DNA of 64,000 bases, taken from the NCBI RefSeq assembly GCF_002078875.1, contig NC_034415.1, forward strand, positions 26,375,413-26,439,412. The letters run 5' to 3'. Source of the stretch: Numida meleagris (lineage: Eukaryota > Chordata > Aves > Galliformes > Numididae). This document shows, piece by piece, positions 1 to 12,011 of the stretch (its first letter is position 1; every line of letters starts with the position of its first letter). Made by a program: the position numbers and the translations under genes. A model generated the notes under the pieces. That model did not search any database, was not told where the DNA came from, and saw nothing but the letters and a program-made list of their open reading frames with translations.

Positions 1-872
1 CCTGCTTAGCCACTTACTGGATGCTTCTTTAAATGAAAGTTGTCCCAAGGATGTCGCTCCAGCAAAATATCAATGTGCACTGTAACAGCAGACAATGTGT
101 GTTAATTTCTTCCTATTTTAGCTGGGTTTTCTATTTATGCAAAATGATTCCTTGCAACCAGTTTAAGACAACCAGAGGAAAAGTATAAGTTCATATGCTG
201 CCTGTGGTCAGTTTAGGTTCCATTATTGATACATCCAAGGTTATAGGCACTATAACACCATGTTGTGCAGTACACAGTTTATAGCTGATAACTGGCAGAG
301 TTTCAGACTAGGTGCAGGGAAATAGCCCAACCACTCTGAGCTCTGCCACACGGAAAATGTTAGCATCTCATTCAGTAGCAGTGTACTCCAAGGACACGGC
401 AGGGTTAATGTGACCGGTTTCAGGGTACGGCTCCATGAACAAACCGCTGCAGGGTTATGGAGTGCAGCTCCACAGCACATTAGCTGCTCCACAGCTCTTC
501 TCCAGCATCCCCTGGAGTGACTTGTTCATACAGCCAGAACCCCGGGAGTGTGCTGGCCTGTTAGCAGCAACGCATGCTTATTGAAAGGAGCAGATGTTGA
601 GAACGGTTTAAAAGGTTAAGAATCACAGCATGCCTGGAAACAGAAAGGAAATACACAGATTATCCTTTTAGTTAGCAAGATGATTGCTTGGTCCCCTCTG
701 AAGGCCCAGTTATATCCCTCATTGCTGGTAGGAACAATGGCTGCCGAGACGGGGACACCGGGTGGGGAAGCAATGCAGCGACAGGGGGAAACTTGTGATC
801 TTCAGGCCACCCATCACAGAGTGACAGGACCAAGGCCAGACCTTCTGAGCTCCAATTCTGGGCCTCCACAGG
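1..872. other. Non-coding unique sequence
   Basis: No gene, exon or recognisable repeat is visible before the first CR1 fragment. Open frames are all under 85 codons, lie on both strands and share no feature with a known family. Confidence 0.6.
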
Positions 873-1117
873 AGATCATACAGTCATGAAGGCTGGAAAA
901 GACCTCTGAGATCCCCAAGCTGAACCCCAACCCACCCCCCCCATGCCCACTGCCCATGGCCCTCAGTGCCACGTCCCCATGGTTTTGGAACACCTCCAGG
1001 GACAGTGACCCCACCACTTCCCTGGGCAGCCTGTGCTAATGGCTGACCACTCTTCCAGAAAATAAATATTTCCTAATATCCAACCTGAACTTCCTCTGGT
1101 GCAACTTAAAGCCATGT
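873..1117 (-). mobile_element. CR1 LINE fragment, 3' end, antisense
   Basis: The plus strand reads as the reverse complement of an avian CR1 3' region. It runs from a variant of the terminal ATCATAGAAT-type motif (GATCATACAGTCATGAAGG) through the 'GGAAAAGACCTCTGAGATC' block, then 'CACCTCCAGGGACAGTGACC', then 'CCTGGGCAGCCTGTGC', and ends near 'CTTCCTCTGGTGCAACTT'. CR1 is the dominant avian non-LTR retrotransposon and copies are usually truncated at the 5' end, as here. The copy covers only the end of the element and has no intact reverse transcriptase. It looks fairly little diverged. The subfamily was not assigned. Confidence 0.9.
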
Positions 1118-1774
1118 TTAAGCTTTAAGAGTTGTTTAAGGGCAGTGGGGGCTGCCAAGAGGAGGTGTCTGACTGCTACAGCAGTATTTATTTCTTCTTC
1201 AGGAAAAAGGCTGCGAAACACACCCAAGCTCCTCATGCTGGACCTAGTCCACAAGCTATCAGCCAACATATGCTGTGTAAAGTCTGTATGCATCCAGCTG
1301 CTAGTGGTAGAAAAACACTCAAAGCCCAGCAAAGTTACCAAGCAACTGTGAGAACTTGCTCTCAGCAAGAGCAGGGCAAAGGTCCTTGACCAGGAGCTGG
1401 AAAGTAGCAGCTCAGGCCCTCTCTCCTGCCACGTATCTCTGTGCTTCAGCTTTCCCCTCTGGGCTCACCTCCAGCACAGCTCCTGTCTTACTAAAGCACT
1501 GTGAGGAGTTGATGGTCTTAAGATTTCTAAAACTTTTTCAAGAGTTAGGGTGACATACAAATGCCGATCAGCATAAATCCCATTCATTTAAATAGGTCTT
1601 AATTAAAATCACACACAAAATAAACCCTCCTACATCCTAATCTTTTTTTCCTGAGGTCAGTCAGTGTAACAGCTCTTCTTCCTGATCCTGCAGAGACTGG
1701 CATTTTCTTCATGCTTTGTTTGCAGTCCCATTGACTCCAACACTATTACTGCTAGAAATTATTATTAAGGCAGT

Positions 1775-1830
1775 GAATCCAAAGCAGTGCTGCTTTGTCA
1801 TGGAATCCAAAGGAGCATGGCTTCGTCATG
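1775..1830. repeat. 28-base tandem duplication, two copies
   Basis: Copies at 1775-1802 and 1803-1830 both begin GAATCCAAAG and end CGTCATG or TGTCATG. They match at about 22 of 28 positions when compared base by base. Differences cluster in the middle, so the duplication is not recent. Confidence 0.75.
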
Positions 1831-2609
1831 CTAAAAAAAGAGACCAGGTGCATCTTCCTTGTTCCATGCTGAATTGCACCGAAACAAGCTCTGAGCAGTT
1901 CAGTGATCACCAGCCACGTGACAAAGCTGATGCCCAGCCCCCTGTGCCCACTCCTGCCTCTAAGCCGGCCCCTCTCTTGCACCCATTTCTCTGCCTGTGT
2001 TATTTCTCACCTGGCTGCTCCCCGGTGAGGATCGCTGCACAGCTGTGCCACTGTCTGTGCTGAAATACGAAGATGGGCAAGGTCAAGTGGAAGGGTTAAG
2101 GGCTGCTTAACCCCTTGGATGCTCCGGGTGGCTGCAGCCTGGGTTGCTGTATTTCACTTGTCGGCCTCACTCTTCCATATAAATGAAGATCAAAATGTTC
2201 TGTTTTTAGAGATAAACAAAACAAAATAGAAGATCGCATTTAAACAAAGGAATTCATTACAGACTTGATTTTGTAATGTCAATCTGTTAATTAAGCTGGA
2301 TATATGCATTTTCTTAATATCATCTGCAGGTTTTACTACATGACTTCAGCTTGCACAATGTCACAGCTGGGCCTCCCAGCAAGTCTTACTGCAATAGCAA
2401 ATGCTGGCAGGGCAGGCAAAGGGTCCTTATTTGCAAAAGAAGGGAAAGGAACCCGACACAGAAATAATGCTCTTTCCTTACAGAGTGAGCTTCAGTAATG
2501 AAATTAGGACTTCTAACACAGAGCTATAAAGAGTGAAAAATCTCTCCTGCAATTCTTAATTTGTGTTAACCCCTTGACTCCAGCAGGTCTGAAGCTCTGA
2601 CATTAAGTG

Positions 2610-2650
2610 CTAATGCATTTAGCATTAAACATACACACTAAATGCATTAG
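2610..2650. repeat. Perfect 13-base inverted repeat with 15-base spacer
   Basis: The left arm CTAATGCATTTAG (2610-2622) is exactly complementary to the right arm CTAAATGCATTAG (2638-2650), with 15 bases between them. The arms also contain TAAT and ATGCAT, which resemble homeodomain and POU recognition cores. The stem is too short for a typical microRNA precursor. Confidence 0.85.
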
Positions 2651-2861
2651 AATTATGCCATGCTAATGGAAGCATTCATGGTTTGTCAGATAGGTCAAGT
2701 ATTTACTTCACTTGGATGTTTTCTACAAGTAAGGCAGTGTTTCTGCATACAAGTCTTGCCAGAAACATACTGATCTTTATTTGGGGAAATTGCAATGCAC
2801 TATCCTGGATCTCATTGTTCTTATTCTCCCATCTTGCCGGTGACTCTAATTAACATCTTAG

Positions 2862-2873
2862 CACGAGCTCGTG
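2862..2873. repeat. Perfect 12-base palindrome with two CpGs
   Basis: CACGAGCTCGTG equals its own reverse complement. It holds two CpG dinucleotides inside otherwise CpG-poor DNA. No function can be assigned from this alone. Confidence 0.8.
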
Positions 2874-4819
2874 ATCTGTAAGTTCATTTATGAAGAATAC
2901 AACTTCTGTTTTGTCACATCTCTGAAGAGGGGCCTTTTGGATTTATAGTACGAGGAGCTAAGTGAATGTTGAGTACAACCTACTCTGGGCACAAGAGAGC
3001 CCTGTGGTAAGTCTGCTCCTTCTGGTATCTGAGTTCAGGGGTTTAAAAGAAGTAAGAACAGAAACAGAAGAAACGAGTATCGCAGAGCATTTGCCTGGTA
3101 AAATATTATCCCCATAATATATGATGAAGTGCACTGTCAAACAGAGACGTGCTATACTTTTTAATACCCAGTGATACAAGCGGAAGTGTATTGCAGCATG
3201 TAACACACATAAACCTTAGTACTCTTACTGCCCTGTGGGTGAGGAGGTGACCTCACCCTGACTGACCACCACAGCTCTCATCCTCTCCACTGTCAGTTTA
3301 TTTATTGGCATTCCTGTGCAAAACCGTACTGCTGTGTTTCCTTTTAATGCCTTGCAATTAGCCATCTAAGTTGTTAGGAACCAAGCATAAATCATCCCGG
3401 TAGCCACAGAATGCATTCATTTTTGTCCTCTGGATTTCAAATTATATAGGCAATAGAGATTTCATTCCAGAAAGAAGTTGACACCTGATTTAGAGTTGCC
3501 ATGCAGACAGATTAGGCAAATATCTATGGGAGCAACATACGTGGCACAGCAAACACTCTGCAGTGACATATTATCAGGTTTGCCCAGGGCAGCAGAAGCT
3601 GAGAGCTGACAGTGGATGGCATCTGGATGCTCAGAACAAACCCCCAAATATTGCTCGTTATTCACAGCTGACAAAGCATCACTAAGACATGCTGCTTTTG
3701 ATTTCTACCTGTCAGGCTACGTTTCGACCTCTGTGATTCACCCACCTGGAAAACTCGAAGAGACAATTTTATGATGGGAGAAGTAAGCCTGCAACTGTAT
3801 TTTTGCAAATGGGAGAGCACATGGACTGGTCTGTGTTGCTTCCTCCTGACACCTTTCCCCATAAGCTGTCTATTGGCAGTGCCAGGAATAGACCTAACTC
3901 CTCACTTTCTTCTCTAAAATGCTCTGTTTATGGCGAAATGTATGGCCAAAGTGATTCAAAAGCTCAATAATTCAGCATGACAACGACAAACTTGAAGAGA
4001 AAAACACGGGCAGAACTGGATCTGCTCAGCCCTGCTCACTCCCTCTCCTTCCCCAGCGCCCCTACCCATGACATCCATGGGAAGCCACAGTGAGCAATCT
4101 CAATGGCAAACACAATGTGAGCAAACACACTGGCAGCCCCTGGGAGCAGAAAATGCCAAGTGAGTACTGCAATATCTGATGCAAGGCTCTGTCTCACCCC
4201 ACAAACCAGAGCTGAAAAGGAGAGTAACACTCTCTGTCCTTGGAACAAGCCAGAGCATTAGGAAGGAAAACATGTTTGTTTTCCATATACTCTGTGGCAG
4301 AAAACTTTCTGCGGTGTGAAATCACCCTGTATGTAGGCTTTATCCCTGGCCCTGCCACCTTTTTAGGCAGATGCTCACTGGGGCAGAGAGCATCCCTCAT
4401 GCAGGGCTTGGCACAATGGGGTTCTGCTCTTGCTGGGCTCTTCAGAACAACCATAAACATGGTCCGGAATAATAATCCCCACTTAAGTTACTGGAGGTAT
4501 TTTTAGACTAATGCCGAGCTTAAAAGCATAATTCATTCACAACAATGAATAGAGCCAGCAGAGCATCGGTAATAATCCTCTCACATTACAGAAGGCATAC
4601 TGAGACATTAGAATAGCGTGGTGACGATAACTCCTCCTCATTACCAACTGCAAGCAGCAATCTGCGTGAGATAGCTTTTCCAGCATCAAAAAGCACATAG
4701 ATCAGTGAGCAGGCAGGGGCAAAAGATGGAGATGGATGTCTTACAGAACTGAATTTTAAGGTAGGACAGTTGCTACAAGCCAAGAAAACCAGCCTTTGGA
4801 AACTGCTGGTTGAAAAAAT

Positions 4820-5323
4820 GAAAGAAGGAAGGAAGGAAGGAAAAGGAAGGAAGGAAAAGGAAGGAAGGAAGGAAGGAAGGAAGGAAGGAAGGAAGGAAGG
4901 AAGGAAGGAANNNNNNNNNNNNNNNNNNNNNNNNNNNNNNNNNNNNNNNNNNNNNNNNNNNNNNNNNNNNNNNNNNNNNNNNNNNNNNNNNNNNNNNNNN
5001 NNNNNNNNNNNNNNNNNNNNNNNNNNNNNNNNNNNNNNNNNNNNNNNNNNNNNNNNNNNNNNNNNNNNNNNNNNNNNNNNNNNNNNNNNNNNNNNNNNNN
5101 NNNNNNNNNNNNNNNNNNNNNNNNNNNNNNNNNNNNNNNNNNNNNNNNNNNNNNNNNNNNNNNNNNNNNNNNNNNNNNNNNNNNNNNNNNNNNNNNNNNN
5201 NNNNNNNNNNNNNNNNNNNNNNNNNGAAGGAAGGAAGGAAGGAAGGAAGGAAGGAAGGAAGGAAGGAAGGAAGGAAGGAAGGAAGGAAGGAAGGAAGAAG
5301 GAAGAGAGGGATGGAGGGAGGGT
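4820..5323. repeat. GGAA/AAGG tetranucleotide array with internal gap
   Basis: An almost pure array of GGAA units on the plus strand flanks a run of N. The left side begins with imperfect units containing AAAAGG interruptions and becomes pure before the gap. The right side is pure until about 5297 and then decays into GAAGAGAGGGATGGAGGGAGG. The strand is entirely purine, which is typical of sequence that slips during replication and is hard to assemble. Apparent open frames through it are artefacts of the repeat and the gap. Confidence 0.95.
4911..5225. other. Assembly gap (315 N)
   Basis: Unsequenced bases inside the GGAA array. The true repeat length is unknown. The gap is flanked on both sides by the same repeat in the same orientation, so the missing sequence is probably more of it. 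Confidence 0.98.
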
Positions 5324-7818
5324 AGGAATCACCTGCTAGTTTCATACAATGGAAAAGAGTAACTCAACAAACTCCTTTAGTCAGCATATCATCAAGTAAT
5401 CTGAATATAAAAGCAGCTCTGAAAAAGACTGCTTATGCTTTAGCAATAATCTGCCTTTGCACTCCCCAGTCGCTATTCTCCCTTCTTTAGCAGGCATAGT
5501 TCCCCACTAGCCTCTTGTTCCTACATCTGTTCCATTTCCTCCATGAGTTTCCATTGACTTCCTATCCAGCAGCTCCTCTATTACCCAATTTTGTGGCCCT
5601 ACCTTCATTTCTGTGAGTCAACTGCATCAGTAAATAATGCATGAGCAAGAAAAGGAGGCTGTATGTTTAAAGAACCCACTGTGATCCACTTGGCCCTGTT
5701 ATGCCATACCCACACCATGCAGCCCTCCTGTTCCCCTCCTGTTCCCCTCCTAAGACACTACCCCAGGCACAGCACAACTGTGCTGCTGCTTGCCTCTAAG
5801 TGACCAAATGATTCCCACAGGCAGGAACAGTATAAACACCATTCAAACAGTGCAGATGGAGAGCACTCATCCTTTCTTGCAGTCACAGGTGCTTTCTACC
5901 TGCTCCCTTTCGAAATGCCACATTTCAATAATTCATATTTTTCCATGTTAGACTCTTCACCCAGCCAGAAACCCCAGGAATTTATAAATTAATGGCTAAA
6001 TGCAACCTCAAGTAAGTGGGTTTCTGTAATGGCACAGGATGGTGAGATAAATTATATCCGATGCTGAGGCCTGGGGAGTGGGATGTGTGCTGATAAACCA
6101 TTAGGTGACCATGGCGAACACCTTGCACCCCAAGCAGCCCGTAGAGTACAAGCCCATTGTGCAAAAAAGAGTAAAACAAAATAAAATAAATTGTCTTCTC
6201 TGTGTGTAATGCCTAGAGAATTACACACTGCTGTTCAGCACCTAAATTAGCAGTTCCCACTCTTTAAAATGAGCTCCATTTGTATTGATTTCCCTTCCTC
6301 CCCACTGCCCCTCGGAGCCAAAAGGAGGACGGAGGAAGGAGGCCATTAGAAACTGCAGAGCTCTGAGGCTGCTGGGAGGGAAGGGACCGGGGGGTTAGTG
6401 GGTCGCAGGTCCGGTCAGCAGCCTGGCGAATGAGGGAGCAGCTCCAGCAGCACTCAGACATGCAGCTGGAAAAGCCCTGCAGCACTCAGAAATTCTGCAG
6501 ACACCGTGGAGGAAAGGCAGGAGGGAGCTCCAGCTATAGCACACCCTCTGCTTCTGTCTCTGGGGGGGAGGGAGCCTCTGTCCTACCTTTACACTCTCAC
6601 ATCCCACAAGCAATGCACATCCCAGGGATTGAGAATACCTGATTCATAGCAATTCTGGGGAAGAAGCATTTCTGCTATTAAGAAAAGAAAAATAAAACAT
6701 GCAAACAGAAATTCTGCTCCGTATAAGAGAGCATAGCAGTTGCTCATGGCAGGTAACACATGCTCCAGAATGACTGCACAACTACTGGTAATTAATTTGT
6801 AGCATTTCTTTAGGCCACCATCAGTAATTTTCATGTTGGCATCAAACTACTGAATCTGGGATTTCTGTTAATGGTATCTTTTTGAATATGAAACACAGAT
6901 GTGTACCACCCTGTTTGGAAATGCAGCAACCGTAGGCAGCACAGCCAGCACTGTCACAGAATCGAGCACCTTTCGGGAGTAATGAATAGCTTTTGAAAAA
7001 TGTCATGTAAGCAAGGAACTGATTAAACTTCATGACAAAAAGGAGCATGGGCTGCTTTGGCTAATCACTGTTCTCTCTCTGCCCAAACCCAACTCCTTCT
7101 TTGGGCCAATGAAGATGTATCCGAACACATACTTGAAATTAAGGTGATCTAGTGCATAGCGGTAATTGCTTCCCCTCTCTTTCATCAAGCAGCTATGGAT
7201 TAACTTGTTAATTCAAAAAGTAGTGCACTGAGCAGTCTTCTCTCTGCAAGGCTGATTTCGGAACGCTCAGAAATAGAACATTTGCTATCAAATCTTTAAG
7301 ATTTGTGTTAAGTAAACGAGAAGCTGTGCAGGTGCTCCACGGCTTTCTGTTTTAACTTCCTGAGGGCCGTGGGTTGGATGTGACTAGGTCAATTCAACTA
7401 TACATACATTCCCGGCTGTTTTTTTCCTCCAAGAACAAGAGATATGTATCTGGGAGAGAAAATTTACAAAACCACGTGGATTCACATACACACTATAAAA
7501 AGCAAAGGCAGAAATGACAACAGATGCGGATGCTATCAGAATTTAAGCCTGGATTCTATGTGTTTGCATTCCTCCATCAATACTTCGCAAGCCCCTATTG
7601 TAATTTTATTTCTTCTACATCTATGCAATGGGATAGGCAGAAAGTCATTTAGATGCCTCTACACTGCAGGTTCCTGCAGAGGTGTCTCATAGATTTAGGA
7701 GTATCCCTGTGCAAAAAGTTCCTTGTTAGCTAGAGAGGAAACACAAGCACAGAGCACATTTTCCTTCAGTAACACCTTTGTCCATACCACTGCTCTGTAA
7801 TTCAGTTGTGCCTTCACA
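5324..7818. other. Non-coding unique sequence
   Basis: No gene found. There is a short GC-richer patch at about 6370-6440 with several CpGs, too small to call a CpG island. Also present are an 11-base tandem repeat (5723-5751), an A-rich stretch near 6165-6190 and a 17-base imperfect palindrome at 7289-7305 (arms CAAATCTT and AAGATTTG). Confidence 0.55.
5723..5751. repeat. 11-base tandem repeat, about 2.6 copies
   Basis: The unit CCCTCCTGTTC occurs twice exactly and is followed by a partial third copy. It is a minor pyrimidine-rich minisatellite-like repeat. Confidence 0.8.
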
Positions 7819-7983
7819 TGGAATCATACAGTCATAGAATCACCAAGGATGGAAAAGACTTCCAAGAGCATCCAGTCCAACCCTCCACCTACCACCAATA
7901 TCTCCCCACTAAACCATGTTGCTTAGTAGAGCATCTAAGTGTTTCTTGAAACCTCCAGGGACAGTGACTCAACCATCCCCCGT
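7819..7983 (-). mobile_element. CR1 LINE fragment, 3' end, antisense
   Basis: The plus strand shows the reverse complement of the CR1 3' end: 'GTCATAGAATCACCAAGGAT', then 'GGAAAAGACTTCCAAGAGCA', 'CCAGTCCAACCCTCCACC' and 'AAACCTCCAGGGACAGTGAC'. The copy stops abruptly after about 165 bases, as expected for a strongly 5'-truncated insertion. Its internal text differs from the copies at 873-1117 and 8606-8932, so it probably belongs to another CR1 subfamily. Confidence 0.88.
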
Positions 7984-8605
7984 AAGACTTTTGTCCTATG
8001 AACTGTTGGGCTCAGACTGCTGATAGTCTGTTTGCTTTTAGTGAAGGAAAGGAGAGGTTTACCTGACTGGTGGCATCACTATAAGGTGTTTGGTTAAGAG
8101 CCTGTTTTGCCTTTAAAGAAGACTCACTGCTTCATAAATCTGTTCTTTCTCAGAGCATGTAATATTTTAAGGTGTAAAACAGAGTGCATGAGGATGCTAT
8201 GAAAAGGTGTGTTTTTTTCTCATATCTGATTCAAGTAAACAAAATTACCTTCTCTATCTACCTCCAAATTTCAAGTACTAACACACCAAAGAACATAACC
8301 GTGAGCCTTTAGTGCGAGCTCACTCCCTTTCTCCTTTCCTTCCACCCCTAAATACAAGGCCAGGTATGTCCTAAAAAACTCCAAAGCCTCCCAGAGAATG
8401 TTATCCAATGCTTCACTATTACTACACTTTAAAAGCATACATTTTAATATATCTTGGTCTTCACCGCTGGAATTTTCTGAGATAAGAAGATTCAAGCATA
8501 ACTGTGTGCTACACCTTACATTTTATGACATGACATGTTTAGAACTATATCACTTTTTGGCAGGGCTTTTCTTTTTTCATAAAGATTCACATGCTTATTT
8601 AATCA
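7984..8605. other. Non-coding spacer between two CR1 fragments
   Basis: About 620 bases of AT-rich sequence with no gene or repeat that I recognise. Confidence 0.5.
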
Positions 8606-8932
8606 CGGGATCATAGAATGGTTTGGTTTGGAAGGGACTTTTAAGATCATCCAGTTCCAACCCCCCTCTATAGGCAGGGACACCTCCCTCTAGGCCAGGT
8701 TGCTCACAGCCCCATCCAGCCTGGCCTTGAATGCCTCCAGGGACAGGGCACCCACAGTCTCACTGGGCAACCTGTTCCAGTGTCTCACCACCCTCACAGT
8801 AAAGAATTTCTTTCTAATATCTAGTCTAAATCTACCTTCTTCCAGTTTAAAACCATTTCCCCTCATCCTGTCACTACACAGCCTTATAAAAAGTCCATCC
8901 CCAGATTTCCTGTAGGCTCCCTTCAGGTACAG
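8606..8932 (-). mobile_element. CR1 LINE fragment, 3' end, antisense (longest of three)
   Basis: It begins at the terminal motif GATCATAGAATGGTTTGG and continues through GGAAGGGACTTTTAAGATC, 'CATCCAGCCTGGCCTTGAAT', 'GCCTCCAGGGACAGGGCACC', 'CAACCTGTTCCAGTGTCTCA' and 'CCCCTCATCCTGTCACTACA'. This is the classic avian CR1 tail in reverse complement, about 325 bases long and 5'-truncated. It encodes at most the extreme C-terminal part of the CR1 reverse transcriptase reading frame, and no intact protein. Confidence 0.93.
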
Positions 8933-9605
8933 GTATTTAGGGTAAGCCTAGACTAAAGTTAATGGAAAGATGGTGCTTAATCAAAGACAGTGGTAGTTTA
9001 ATGGTACTCAATTAATCGGCAATTTGAACCCATGAGATATTGAGAGCAGGGCAAGGCACTTAGATCAGCTAGAGGTTCAATATCAGCTTCATATTCAAAT
9101 ACATGAGGTAGAACAGTATTACATCAGTGACCAGTTAGTGTTTGTATGTTAGTATGCTAGAAGCAATGTCATCTCTGTAGTTCTAAACTTAAATGCACCA
9201 TCAAGAATTCCTCCCTTCTTTCAGCATTAGCCAGTGGTGGAGGCTAAAGAGATCAGCACCAAAATGTTGCCCAGGAGATGAAGACTGCCCTTTGGCTGAG
9301 GGAGACATCTCAGCACCTTATCTGCAGGAGAACCTAAGTGAATTTCAAGCCATCATTGGTAACTGCATACACTGAGACAGAACTTAATTTCCCAGCCCCC
9401 TTTTTCATATATCTTGATTGTCTCCCCCATTTGTCTCTGGAAATTTCCGAATTCATCTCTTCAGCTTTATGAATCTGACCTCAGAGGGCAAGAAGATGAA
9501 ACCTTGATGATCTAAGTTAACCCTTTCGATACTGCAGCTGCTGCTAGAAAGTAGAACAGATCTTGTCTCTAGAGTTGCCTCTTATTTTGTGATAGTTGTC
9601 TGGAA

Positions 9606-9634
9606 TTTTTTTTTTAAAAAGAGAGAGAGAAAAG
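9606..9634. repeat. T tract followed by A5 and (GA)n
   Basis: A run of T is followed by A5 and then about six GA dinucleotides. This is simple low-complexity sequence. Confidence 0.75.
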
Positions 9635-10980
9635 AGACTTCTATTAGAATCCAATTAAAAAATCACTTGTAGATTCAGTGCAAACAGGGAGATGACAGGG
9701 AAATGGTTAAGCAGATCAGTGCTGGCCACACAAATTGGAACCCTCTTACAATTTCTCCATGAATATTTAAAAATGAACATTTTCTCTGCACCTTCTCCCT
9801 GAAACATGTCCTGAGGGTTTCTAAGTGATTAAGAAACCAATGCCAGCTTTCTTCCCAAATAAGCAAGATCACTTACCTCAAAATTTAGCAAGTATAAAAT
9901 CATCATCTACATCATTTAAGCGCATATTTCCATTTCTCGCTTTTTGCACCTTATTTTTTCTCTGCTAATCTCTTACTCTTTTGCAGAGCAAAAGCAATCA
10001 GATAACCAAAAACCTTGTTCTAAACCCTTTCCTTTGTCTTGCGCATCCATTCTCCCCAGCATGGTTTAGCATCCTGCTAAAAATTCTAATATGCCCTGAT
10101 CTTTCCATTTCTAAATCTGATCCCAACTGGAAACAAAAGCAATTTTACAAATAATAGGAAAGACTGAGGTTGGGTGTGGAAAAGCTGAAATGGGCAAGGG
10201 GAAGATGTGATCTTCCTGTGATGCAAATAATGTTCTGCATTAAATGTGTAACCAAAAATAGAGCTCCCTGAGGTGTATTTGCTAGTTCAGACAAGAAGAA
10301 ACATCTTTAGCATATAAACACAGAGTGCAGATTGAAATATTTGTCTGTGTGAAAATAACCAAGGATATAATTAGCATGGTTCTTGGGCTAAATTGTGTTT
10401 TTTCCCCAAATAGTTCAACTTGCTGCTCTTTGCACTGAAAATAATGGTTTACTGAGGTATTTGCACAAAGGTAGCACTGTGTACAGTCAACCAGAAAATG
10501 TAACTGGAAGAAATGTTAAACCTTTCAAATGTCCTAAGTGTACAGATGTAAGAAGGTTGCGGTAAATGCTGAAAATCAAGGCCAATTCTCCTCCCATGCA
10601 GTTTGCCTCTAATAATTCAGATGTCCAGAACGAGCACAGGAGTTGGGTATGAGGGCTGAGATTCACAAAGGGAGCAATGCTCACTAAACCTTGGCTCATT
10701 GTTTTAGCCCTTTGCTAGAGCTCCTGGCCTTTTAAAGTAAAAAATCAACTCTTTAATTTCATTAACTTTTAATAGACATTCTGCTTTGATCGACTCATTT
10801 AGGAAGGGAGCAGGTTTAATAAATAAACAGGGTTCGGTCTCACTAGGGCCAGTGCTCCTGCAGTCGGTGAATACAGATGAGCCACGCAGAGCTGCACGAC
10901 TTGCTGGGCTGAAGCACTAAGAAAAGCAAGGTGGTGTGCTGGCACGGCTGCTTTGTGTGGGTCTGGAGGCAGACAGCTTC

Positions 10981-11034
10981 CAGAAGGTTATGTAGAGGTG
11001 CAAAATTCACAAGGTTATGTAGAGGTGCAAAATT
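10981..11034. repeat. 27-base tandem duplication, two copies
   Basis: Copies at 10981-11007 and 11008-11034 share 24 consecutive identical bases starting AAGGTTATGTAGAGG. The only mismatch in 27 lies just before that core. The period is a multiple of three, so a chance frame through it repeats RLCRGAKF, but nothing else suggests coding. Confidence 0.9.
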
Positions 11035-12011
11035 TTTCTGTTTAACACAGGAATCTTGTAGGGAACTGTATGCGCATGCTCTCCTTCCACGTTGCAGAAA
11101 TTTTTTACACTTTATATGTTTTTGCAGTTTTTTTTTTTCCTAAAAACAAGGTTAATGACTGTACACAGCAGTGAGGCTGCATTACTATTTCATATATTTG
11201 TATTAGATAGATGTAGTGTTCAGCCTGTCAGAGCAGATTGTGCATTCTGCATTATGGTAGAAAGGAAGCTTTTATCTTAACCATATTACAGCTAAAAATC
11301 AGTGTCTTCAAAGACAAGAGATAGATAATGAAGGACATAAATATTATTAAAACTATGTTTTAAAAGAGAACTGTAGTGCGGGTAGTGGTATTTAAATGAA
11401 AATATTTGCTGCTAGGTAAGCGTGTAGAGAAGGCTTGTATTGGTTTGCTATAACAGAGGTGGCTACTGCAGAGCTGATGGAATTTGCACCATTACAGCTG
11501 CGTGGTGCTGGTCACTGCCTGGGAGAGGGCTCTGCAAGAAAATGAGCCCTAAGCTGAGCAAGCACCAACAGTTCCCACGCTCGGCGCTCAGAATTTAGAC
11601 TTCTTTTATTAAAAAATAAAAATAAAAAGTCTCTTCAAACTCACTTGGTTTTCCTCAGTGCATGTTCTCCACTCAGAATACACGTCCCATCATCTGTCTC
11701 ACACCGAATTATATCCTGTGAGGTCGTCACCAAAATAAAACAGAAATGTGAAAGAGTAAATTCAGTTAACATGTAGTCAGCCCACTCATTATCAAGATGC
11801 CTGGATTCTGACACCGCATCAGTTTAATTCAGCTCCAGGTTAGATGCATGGACTTATCTGTGTGCCTTTATTTTAATTTAGATGTAGCCAGCATCCTTTG
11901 CTGAAAGAAACTCTTTTTGCAACATGTCAGCAGGAGACAATGTATTCAGCTCTGTAATTATGTACTTCGGTACAATCACATAGCATTATATACAAAATCA
12001 CCCCACTGCTG

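Larger units (their letters stand above)
1118..4819. other. Non-coding unique sequence
   Basis: About 3.7 kb with no supportable gene. It contains a 28-base tandem duplication, a 13-base inverted repeat and a 12-base palindrome, each listed separately. Frames of up to about 115 codons occur on both strands, for example 1716-2063 plus opposite 1752-1982 minus, and carry no recognisable domain. Confidence 0.55.
8933..12011. other. Non-coding unique sequence
   Basis: No gene seen. It contains a short T tract followed by A and GA repeats at 9606-9634, a 27-base tandem duplication near 11 kb and an A/T-rich stretch at 11600-11630. An octamer ATGCAAAT occurs at 10221-10228. Confidence 0.55.

Noticed and set aside
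4586..5345. Long frames on both strands through the first GGAA array (up to 248 codons)
   Set aside because: They consist of tetranucleotide repeat (EGRK or LPSF peptides) and undefined residues from the gap, so the frames are artefacts.
6370..6440. CpG island or promoter
   Set aside because: The CpG-containing patch is under 100 bases with only a few CpGs and no associated exon.
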